From: an uncultured Sphingobacteriaceae bacterium
GTDB taxonomy: Bacteria; Bacteroidota; Bacteroidia; Sphingobacteriales; Sphingobacteriaceae
Reading direction: 5' to 3'
Assembly (NCBI GenBank): GCA_946480915.1
Contig: CAMLLO010000073.1
Location: 1-5,041, forward strand
DNA length: 5,041 nt
The notes beneath the pieces are model-generated. The model was not told the DNA's origin and ran no database searches. It worked only from the letters and a program-made list of their open reading frames with translations. Below, one piece after another: positions 1 through 5,041 of this stretch. Numbering within the stretch: the stretch's first letter is position 1; each line of letters begins with the position of its first letter. The position numbers were made by a program, and so were the translations under genes.

Positions 1-681
1 GATTTATCCTTCAGCAAAAGCAAGGAAAGTGACATGTATTTCTTAAACCAATATCAGGCAAAATTGCTAAAGCCGCATACCCCGGAGCGGGAGCAGATTT
101 TTACTTTGAACAACGGTAGCTGGACTTCGGCAAAGGAAGCATACAATTTACTTTCGGGAAGATCTGTAAATAAGGATATACCGGGAAAAGACGCGAGTGC
201 AGAGAAAGTGAATATTTGGACTAAGTTTGATCTGGATGTGAAAGATGCGCGAGGTAGTTATCCTGTTAAGAATTATTACCCTAACTATGGGTATGATTTG
301 GATAAGGCATTAGCTAAATATCCGATAACAGATTTGCATGATCCTGAAAAGAAAACCAGTCTTATTAATTCGATAAAGAAGGGAGATTTGACTTCAGCGG
401 AATTGATGTTGAATGGGAAAAAGACTGCTGTATTTATTACTGCCAATCCTGAGATGAAAGGGCTAGATATTTATGATAAAAAACTGCATTCGGTGAAGGA
501 TTATCATATTTGGCTGGAGCTGGCAAAAGATAAGAGTTTAAAAGAACAGTCTTCGCCAGAAGAAAATGTAGGAAAAGCACAAAGAGGAGGTCCCAAAGGG
601 AAAAAGGCATCTTCTGAGGCATCTGATAAGCCCTGGAAACAGGATTTATCAGATCTTAAAAATCGTTCAGTAGGCCGATAA
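1..681 (+). CDS. DUF3945-like mobile-element protein, C-terminal part (5' truncated by window edge)
   Basis: The reading frame is open from base 1 and ends with TAA at 679-681, so the gene starts outside the window. The ATG at 34 is probably internal, because the 11 codons before it (DLSFSKSKESD) join smoothly to the conserved MYFLNQYQAKL. The visible 226 residues match my memory of the DUF3945 pattern: a YF-N-Y-A segment, then SAKEAYNLLSGRSVNKD, an NYGYDLDKALAKYPI segment, SIKKGDLTSAELMLNGK, and FITANPEMKGLDIYD. The last 50 or so residues are charged, low in complexity and likely disordered (QRGGPKGKK). DUF3945 proteins are usually encoded on Bacteroidota conjugative elements, often near topoisomerase or transfer genes, and their biochemical role is unknown. 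No catalytic motif is visible. A strong terminator follows directly, which separates this gene from the downstream operon. Family assignment is by recognition, not by a search. Confidence 0.8.
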   Translation, partial: DLSFSKSKESDMYFLNQYQAKLLKPHTPEREQIFTLNNGSWTSAKEAYNLLSGRSVNKDIPGKDASAEKVNIWTKFDLDVKDARGSYPVKNYYPNYGYDLDKALAKYPITDLHDPEKKTSLINSIKKGDLTSAELMLNGKKTAVFITANPEMKGLDIYDKKLHSVKDYHIWLELAKDKSLKEQSSPEENVGKAQRGGPKGKKASSEASDKPWKQDLSDLKNRSVGR

Positions 682-698
682 AAAAGGTTGATGATTCT

Positions 699-733
699 AA
701 GCGTGAATGCTGTAAGTGCATTCACGTTTTTTT
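699..733 (+). terminator. Rho-independent terminator of the DUF3945-like gene
   Basis: A perfect 9-bp stem, CGTGAATGC (702-710) with GCATTCACG (718-726), encloses a 7-base loop. It can be lengthened at its base by one G-T and two A-T pairs, and is followed by seven T residues (727-733). It starts 18 bases after the TAA stop of the upstream gene. It would end that transcript and isolate the downstream operon. Confidence 0.9.
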
Positions 734-873
734 GTGCACTGGGCAGCAAGTCCCGAACCCACTTTTAGTAGAAGGGGATAACCAGCAGCATGGGTGTCAC
801 TGGTGGCTGTGAATCTGAAGGATGTGGACTTTTATCTTTAATTCTCATGTCTTATTCAGCGCAAAGCTTAGTT
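734..873 (+). other. Non-coding gap with possible group II intron-like remnant
   Basis: No convincing ORF lies here on either strand. Bases about 740-825 are richer in G and C than the AT-rich bases that follow. They include GCAAGTCCCGAACCCA, CAGCAGCATGGGTGTCACTGG and GGCTGTGAATCTGAAGGA, phrases that remind me of the 5' ribozyme part (domain I) of some bacterial group II introns. No canonical 5' intron boundary (GTGCG-type), domain V hairpin or reverse transcriptase is present, so at best this is a decayed fragment. The resemblance rests on memory alone. The rest, to base 873, shows nothing recognisable. Confidence 0.25.
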
Positions 874-906
874 TTTGGGGCATATATAATTTTTCTTATA
901 CATTAG
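874..906 (+). promoter_or_regulatory. Putative Bacteroidota-type promoter of the fibre operon
   Basis: TTTG at 874-877 is followed after 21 bases by TACATTAG at 899-906, which matches the Bacteroidota -7 consensus TAnnTTTG at five of six fixed positions. The spacing fits the usual 19-21 bases or slightly more. Transcription would start near 913, leaving a 5' leader of about 15 bases before the ATG at 928. It is the only plausible promoter site seen before the three tightly packed genes. An alternative TAATTTTT at 887-894 is too close to the TTTG. Confidence 0.5.
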
Positions 907-927
907 TGGTAAACTTAATTTATCACA

Positions 928-2421
928 ATGAAATCACTTCTATCTACCATAGCAATACTGCTATGTCTTTCAGTCTCTTTTGGTTCTGTGTTTGCTAACC
1001 CTGACCTTACTGATAAAACAGCGGATGCACTGCAAGCCAATAACCTTAAAATTGAACGAGCTAACATCTTCTGGCGTTATCTGATAAACACTCGGAAAAG
1101 TACCAGATTTGATGGTTATTTACCATTGACAGGTGGAGACCTCACCCACGCTGGACCAGCTCAAACATTCATAAATTTTAGAAACACGGGAGGTGATTTT
1201 TATATTGGTAAAGAAAGCAGTACAGCTGGAGCTTTTTTTACAGGATCGTCAGCTTACGCAAATGTACTTTATTCATGGGGCAGCCCTATACAAAATATTA
1301 TTAACGGAGTTAATAGATTTGAGATTAATAACTCTGGGGTAAATGTAAATGGCATTTTAACAGGAACATCTGCAACGTTTAACGGTGCTTTAACCGGAAC
1401 GAGTGCATCTTTTAATCAGTCTTCAGGTATTGGGATGATTATTCGGTCGGATTGGGATGCGTCTGCGACTAACAACAGTCAACTTTACCTTACTGGAAGT
1501 TCAAACACCAACCAACAGCTACGCCTAGGATATGCCACTCATGCGAACTATGGATACATTCAGGCACTTGTGAGCGGAACGGATCTTCAGAACTTAGTGC
1601 TTAATCCTTCAGGGGGTAATGTAGGAATAGGTACAACTGCGCCAGCGGCAAGAGTAGAAATGGTGGTTGGCGATAATAATGGCACATCTGGAACTCATGG
1701 ATTACGGATAGTAAGCCATGCAAGCGGACTTCCTTATCAATTAAATTTAGGTACAAGTCCAACAGAAGAATATAACTATATATCGTCTGGACAAGCTGGC
1801 ATAGGGCTAAAGAATCTGGTTATCCTTGGGAATAATGTTGGTATTGGCACAACAAGGCCTCATTCAAAACTTCATATTCAGGCAAATGCTAACACTTCCG
1901 GCAATCCCAATAATGCTCAATTTTTTATAACAGGAGAAACCAGTTCAGAAAAAAGGTTGTCATTAGCTTACAATACATCATCTAACTATGCGGAGCTTCA
2001 ATCCCAAGCTTATTCAGGTGTCTATACACCAATAAGTTTTAATCCAAACGGTGGGGATGTTGCTATCGGGACTACAGACCCCAAGGGGTACAAGCTTGCC
2101 GTAGCAGGTAAGATACGTGCAACCGAAATAAAAGTAGAGGTTCTTCCATGGTCAGATTTTGTATTTGAGGCTACTTACAAACTGCCAACTCTACAAGCAA
2201 CAGAGCAATTCATTAAGGCAAACAAGCACCTTGCAGAAATTCCTTCGGCTGCGGAAGTAGCAAAAGATGGAATTAATCTTGGAGAGATGAATGCGAAATT
2301 GCTGCAAAAAATAGAGGAACTTACTTTACATATGATTGACTTTAATAAAAAGATGGAGGTGATTTTGTCTGAAAATCAAATTCTTAAAGTCAAAGTTGCT
2401 CAACTAGAAGGTAATAGATAA
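928..2421 (+). CDS. Exported tail-fibre-like / adhesin-like protein, paralogue 1
   Basis: This 497-residue protein starts with a Sec signal peptide: basic MK, a hydrophobic core at about residues 4-22, and likely cleavage after SVFA (residue 23). The mature protein has LPLTGGDLT at 65-73, two L-TGTSA-F motifs (144-151, 155-162) and three G-VGIGTT-P type motifs (230-239, 302-311, 376-385). Residues 182-239 and 328-385 align without gaps with about 22 of 58 identities, an internal duplication of one module. Residues from about 388 form a C-terminal module (GYKLAVAGKIRA, DFVFEATYKL, HLAEIPSAAEV, INLGEMNAKLLQKIEELTL) ending in a heptad-like coiled coil, which suggests trimerisation. This module is common at the ends of Bacteroidota fibre-like proteins. 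The usual S74 endosialidase-chaperone signature (SD-RLK) is absent. The gene heads an operon with two paralogues. The role is probably a surface or secreted fibre; the ligand is unknown. The start fits the signal peptide and lies just downstream of the putative promoter. Confidence 0.8.
   Translation: MKSLLSTIAILLCLSVSFGSVFANPDLTDKTADALQANNLKIERANIFWRYLINTRKSTRFDGYLPLTGGDLTHAGPAQTFINFRNTGGDFYIGKESSTAGAFFTGSSAYANVLYSWGSPIQNIINGVNRFEINNSGVNVNGILTGTSATFNGALTGTSASFNQSSGIGMIIRSDWDASATNNSQLYLTGSSNTNQQLRLGYATHANYGYIQALVSGTDLQNLVLNPSGGNVGIGTTAPAARVEMVVGDNNGTSGTHGLRIVSHASGLPYQLNLGTSPTEEYNYISSGQAGIGLKNLVILGNNVGIGTTRPHSKLHIQANANTSGNPNNAQFFITGETSSEKRLSLAYNTSSNYAELQSQAYSGVYTPISFNPNGGDVAIGTTDPKGYKLAVAGKIRATEIKVEVLPWSDFVFEATYKLPTLQATEQFIKANKHLAEIPSAAEVAKDGINLGEMNAKLLQKIEELTLHMIDFNKKMEVILSENQILKVKVAQLEGNR
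1471..2082 (+). repeat. Internal protein-level duplication within paralogue 1 (two 58-residue modules)
   Basis: Codons at 1471-1644 (residues 182-239) and 1909-2082 (residues 328-385) encode modules of equal length. Both begin NN-Q and contain TG, an L-L-Y pattern, NY and NP-GG, and both end in IGTT-P. About 22 of 58 positions are identical by eye and the DNA has diverged, so this is an old duplication. A third, shorter GIGTT-P motif at residues 302-311 lies between them. Confidence 0.6.
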
Positions 2422-4121
2422 TCATACACCCTAAATCTTATCGCAATGAAAAAAATTATTACAATTGTCTTTGCAACGCTCGTTGCTGTTTACGGTTATT
2501 CCCAAGATGGTGTTCATTTACCTTTATCTGGAGGAACGCTTACAGGTAATTTATATGGAGTTTCAGGTGTATTCTCCGGCGAATTAGTTTCTAATGCCGG
2601 GCTAAAAGCATTAGGTGGCGGAGGTTATGCAGAATTAAGAGCAGTTCCAACAACCTATAATACAAGTACTCTCGAATTGTGGAGTAATTATGGATATAAT
2701 GTGCCAGTGAAGGCCTTAAGTATCTTTAATAAAAATACCACATTGCACGGCTCATTAACCGGAACGTCTGCAGCGTTTAGTGGATCAGGCTCTTTTGGTG
2801 ATGGTGGTTCAGGAGACAGAGGAATTTATTTAGGTACCTCCGGCTTTCAAGCAAGTTTATTATATAATGCTAACACAGGTAATTTAGAAATTTCGCCCCG
2901 TTCCGGTTATAATACAATCGTTACATCGGGTGCTGTCATTCTAAATGACAGATTAACAGGGACATCTGCAGCGTTTAATACGCCAATGGCAACCAGTTTT
3001 CCTTTAACATTAGGGTCCAATTCCTCAGCAAATGCACTAGGTATTTTAGGACGCGCAAGTGATAATTTTGGCGTGATACAATTTCGCTCAAATAGTAATG
3101 CTGAATTACAGTTTGATATTACTTCGTCTCCATCGCAAAGTATTCTGCGTACATTCGGTGCTAACAGTCTGGTACTTCAAACCAATAATACTACAGCACT
3201 AACAATTGATCAAAATGCGAACACATCGCTTTCAGGCACATTATCTGGAACATCTGCAACGTTTAGTACCCTCCAACCCACAACAACCCAGTTAAAATTA
3301 AACAACTCCAATAGCGGTAAGCACACTCATATTGGTAACTTTGCGGATAACACATACATCTCGAACAATTGGTATTATGAAGGTGGGCACGCTTATGATA
3401 ACCCATCTTCACAAAGTGCGAGTATTGTTCTAAGCGGGGATGGTAAGATTGATTTTAATACGAATATTGCGAACACAATTCCTGTAACCAGATTTTCATT
3501 AGACGCAAATGGAGTAGCGACATTTACAGGGGCATTAAAAGGTACATCTGCATTGTTTGGGGGAAGTGAAGGTTATGGAGGTATTGTTACTATTGATAAC
3601 TCGAGTAATCAGGCAGATGTCAACCACGGTATCTTGCATCTTAGAAATTCAGCCCCTTACGCAATAGGCAACGATGCGTCAATTATGTTTACATCAAGAA
3701 ACAGCGACGGTTCATTTCATCCAAGAGCATCTTTTGGAGTAAAGACAAGTGGTGACTTTACCGGCGACTTTGTTTTTAATACTAGGACAGGCAGTGATTC
3801 CTGGGCTGAAAAGTTTAGGATTACGGCTAATGGTAATGTTGCTATCGGCACAACAAATCCTCAAGGTTACAAACTTGCCGTAGCAGGTAACGTAATCGCT
3901 GAATCTGTAAAAGTAGCTCTTCAAGGTAGCTGGCCTGACTATGTATTTAAACCAGAGAATAAGCTACTTTCTTTACAGGAAGTAGAGAAATACGTTCACG
4001 AGAACAACCATTTACCAGAAATACCATCAGAAACAGAAGTAAAGAAAGAAGGGATAGATCTTGGTCAGATGGATGCGAAGTTGTTGAAGAAGATAGAGGA
4101 ACTTACTTTATATATGATTGA
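2056..4121 (+). repeat. Shared DNA blocks in the C-terminal modules of paralogues 1 and 2
   Basis: Two blocks show that the 3' ends of the two genes derive from one another. Bases 2056-2109 and 3835-3888 match at about 44 of 54 positions (IGTT-P-GYKLAVAG). Bases 2308-2339 and 4090-4121 match at 30 of 32 positions (KIEELTL-MI). The coding sequence between the blocks is similar mainly at the protein level. Confidence 0.7.
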
Positions 4122-4206
4122 GCAGAACAAAGAGTTGGTAGACTTACGTAAAATCATTCAATTGCAGAATGAACGGATCGCAAAACTGGAAAGCCAAATT
4201 AAGTAG
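2446..4206 (+). CDS. Exported tail-fibre-like / adhesin-like protein, paralogue 2
   Basis: This 586-residue protein opens with a signal peptide (MKKIITIVFATLVAVYGYS, likely cut before Q20) directly followed by LPLSGGTLTGNL (25-36), a tail-fibre-type N-terminal motif. The body is rich in Gly, Ser, Thr and Asn and carries four L-GTSA-F motifs (104-111, 170-177, 266-273, 364-371), which divide it into segments of roughly 60-100 residues. A single GNVAIGTTNP motif at 463-472 leads into the C-terminal module (475-586) shared with paralogue 1: GYKLAVAGNV, WPDYVFKPENKL, HLPEIPSETEV, IDLGQMDAKLLKKIEELTL. The end, about 541-586, is a long coiled coil. The gene starts 24 bases after paralogue 1, so it is probably cotranscribed. 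No enzymatic motif is seen. It is likely an exported trimeric fibre or adhesin. A phage virion tail fibre is less likely because of the signal peptide. Confidence 0.8.
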   Translation: MKKIITIVFATLVAVYGYSQDGVHLPLSGGTLTGNLYGVSGVFSGELVSNAGLKALGGGGYAELRAVPTTYNTSTLELWSNYGYNVPVKALSIFNKNTTLHGSLTGTSAAFSGSGSFGDGGSGDRGIYLGTSGFQASLLYNANTGNLEISPRSGYNTIVTSGAVILNDRLTGTSAAFNTPMATSFPLTLGSNSSANALGILGRASDNFGVIQFRSNSNAELQFDITSSPSQSILRTFGANSLVLQTNNTTALTIDQNANTSLSGTLSGTSATFSTLQPTTTQLKLNNSNSGKHTHIGNFADNTYISNNWYYEGGHAYDNPSSQSASIVLSGDGKIDFNTNIANTIPVTRFSLDANGVATFTGALKGTSALFGGSEGYGGIVTIDNSSNQADVNHGILHLRNSAPYAIGNDASIMFTSRNSDGSFHPRASFGVKTSGDFTGDFVFNTRTGSDSWAEKFRITANGNVAIGTTNPQGYKLAVAGNVIAESVKVALQGSWPDYVFKPENKLLSLQEVEKYVHENNHLPEIPSETEVKKEGIDLGQMDAKLLKKIEELTLYMIEQNKELVDLRKIIQLQNERIAKLESQIK

Positions 4207-4221
4207 ACAATCTAATATTAT

Positions 4222-5041
4222 ATGAAAAAGTTTATTACGACCACCTTTGTAGTGATGGTTGCTGTTTATGGTTATTCGCAAACTTATTTGCCTTTAACTG
4301 GGGGAACCCTTACTGGTGAATTAGTTTTAACAGCTCCTGAAGAGCGGAAAATAATCGGGTATTTTCGCGGACCGTCAGACTACAATGCAGGACTACCGAT
4401 AATTACCCATAGATATCAGTGGTATTCGGAATATTGGGACGTAAACATATATAGGGGCGGCGGAGCTGATATTGCTGGCTTTTCGATTGGGAAGAATGGT
4501 AATAATCATCTAACAATTAGTTCAGCGGGAAATACTTCGCTTTCAGGGGCTCTCACCGGCACATCTGCAATGTTTAGTGATTATATTTCCGCTAGAGGTC
4601 ACAATGCCTTTATAAATAATTCTAATGGCGCAAGTTGGAGCGAATCTGCTCTAGAGGTGCAAGGTTCAAATAATCCAGGCATAGGATTTCATTGGCCGAG
4701 CCAATACGGAGCATCCTTGTATATGAATTCAAGTGGTATTCTTAACTGGAGCGGAGCAGGACTCTCTGTTCCTAAAATATCATCAACAGGTCACAGTGCA
4801 TTTGTGAATAATTCTAATGGTGCAAGTTGGAGCGAATCTGCTCTAGAGGTGCAAGGTTCAAATAATCCAGGCATAGGATTTCATTGGCCGAGCCAATACG
4901 GAGCATCCTTGTATATGAATTCAAGTGGTATTCTTAACTGGAGCGGAGCAGGACTCTCTGTTCCTAAAATATCATCAACAGGTCATAGTGCATTTGTGAA
5001 TAATTCTAATGGTGCAAGTTGGAGCGAATCTGCTTTAGAAG
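4222..5041 (+). CDS. Exported tail-fibre-like / adhesin-like protein, paralogue 3 (3' truncated by window edge)
   Basis: The frame opens with ATG 15 bases after paralogue 2 and has no stop before the window ends, so 273 residues are visible. The signal peptide MKKFITTTFVVMVAVYGYS is very close to that of paralogue 2 (shared VAVYGYSQ) and is followed by YLPLTGGTLTGEL (22-34). Residues about 35-110 are unique, with many aromatics (YQWYSEYWDVNIY). One L-TGTSA-F motif sits at 111-118. From residue 126 the protein consists of 64-residue tandem repeats: two full copies (126-189, 190-253) and the start of a third (254 onward). Each repeat reads roughly GHSAFVNNSNGASWSESALE, VQGSNNPGIGFHWPSQYG, ASLYMNSSGILNWSG, AGLSVPKISST. 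Such repeats suggest a stacked beta-rich fibre shaft. The C-terminal module of its paralogues would be expected beyond the window but is not seen. It is likely the third gene of the operon. Confidence 0.8.
   Translation, partial: MKKFITTTFVVMVAVYGYSQTYLPLTGGTLTGELVLTAPEERKIIGYFRGPSDYNAGLPIITHRYQWYSEYWDVNIYRGGGADIAGFSIGKNGNNHLTISSAGNTSLSGALTGTSAMFSDYISARGHNAFINNSNGASWSESALEVQGSNNPGIGFHWPSQYGASLYMNSSGILNWSGAGLSVPKISSTGHSAFVNNSNGASWSESALEVQGSNNPGIGFHWPSQYGASLYMNSSGILNWSGAGLSVPKISSTGHSAFVNNSNGASWSESALE
4597..5041 (+). repeat. 192-bp in-frame tandem repeat (2.3 copies visible)
   Basis: The units start at GGTCA(C/T) at 4597, 4789 and 4981, with an exact 192-bp period equal to 64 codons. Copies 1 and 2 differ only in the first 33 bases or so (N to S, I to V and two silent changes). 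Bases 4630-4793 and 4822-4985 are then identical over 164 bp. The third copy has a silent change at 4986 and further silent changes near its visible end (CTA to TTA, GAG to GAA). The array continues past the window edge. Confidence 0.95.

Larger units (their letters stand above)
1357..4575 (+). repeat. Seven dispersed 24-bp L-GTSA-F coding repeats across three genes
   Basis: Copies lie at 1357-1380, 1390-1413, 2755-2778, 2953-2976, 3241-3264, 3535-3558 and 4552-4575. They follow the pattern TTAACAGGAACATCTGCAACGTTT with few changes, and all are in frame, encoding L-[TSK]-GTSA-x-F. Most are preceded by a short beta-like stretch such as LNGI, LHGS, LSGT, FTGA or LSGA. They punctuate the variable segments of the three paralogues and look like joints between modules. 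The DNA is conserved well enough to serve as short homology for recombination, although selection on the peptide could explain the same thing. Confidence 0.75.

Noticed and set aside
34..36. ATG at 34 as the true start of the first gene
   Set aside because: The frame is open to the window edge, and the ATG falls inside the conserved domain (SKESDMYFLNQYQ), so the real start is upstream.
437..749. Two reverse-strand ORFs of 61 and 81 codons (437-622 and 504-749)
   Set aside because: They lie antisense to the conserved DUF3945-like coding sequence, and one also runs through the terminator. Their proteins show no recognisable domain.
928..1005. Lipoprotein signal in paralogue 1 (Cys at residue 13)
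   Set aside because: The cysteine lies in the middle of the hydrophobic core as ILLC, without a small residue before it, and a good signal peptidase I site (VFA) follows.
3712..3924. Reverse-strand 70-codon ORF
   Set aside because: It lies wholly antisense to paralogue 2, with a cysteine-rich composition of no recognisable family and no promoter or start context.
928..4206. S74 endosialidase-type self-cleaving chaperone at the C-termini
   Set aside because: The position is similar, but the SD-RLK signature is not present in either protein.
4597..5041. CRISPR array
   Set aside because: The repeats are 192 bp long, directly adjacent without spacers, and lie in frame inside a gene.
928..5041. 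Diversity-generating retroelement target
   Set aside because: Tail-fibre-like genes can be such targets, but no reverse transcriptase, template repeat or adenine-biased variable repeat is visible, and the sequenced C-termini are coiled coils, not C-type lectin folds.

Overview
The window looks like part of a Bacteroidota genome, most like Sphingobacteriales such as Pedobacter or Mucilaginibacter (inferred from protein character, not from a search). Three things point this way. The first gene ends in a DUF3945-type domain, a family largely confined to Bacteroidota mobile elements. The intergenic promoter fits the Bacteroidota TTTG / TAnnTTTG pattern. The fibre-like proteins carry GNVGIGTT-P motifs and a C-terminal coiled-coil module common in that phylum.

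Layout. Bases 1-681 hold the 3' end of a DUF3945-like gene whose start lies left of the window; a strong intrinsic terminator (699-733) follows. Bases 734-873 are non-coding and contain a GC-richer stretch that faintly resembles the 5' RNA part of a group II intron. A promoter is proposed at 874-906. Three co-directional genes follow, with gaps of only 24 and 15 bases: 928-2421, 2446-4206 and 4222 to the right edge. They probably form one operon.

The three operon genes are paralogues. Each begins with a Sec-type signal peptide, followed by an LPL[TS]GG-LT motif of the kind seen at the N-termini of tail-fibre-like proteins, and then glycine-, serine-, threonine- and asparagine-rich beta-type sequence punctuated by an L-GTSA-F motif (seven copies in all). 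The first two end in the same module of about 110 residues with a coiled coil. The third runs off the window inside a tandem repeat of exactly 192 bp (64 residues), in which 164 bp are identical between neighbouring copies.

Interpretation. The operon looks like a set of exported, probably trimeric, fibre or adhesin-like surface proteins that diversify by duplication and module exchange. It lies beside a gene typical of conjugative elements, so it may be cargo of such an element. Their ligand and exact location (cell surface or secreted) cannot be read from the sequence.
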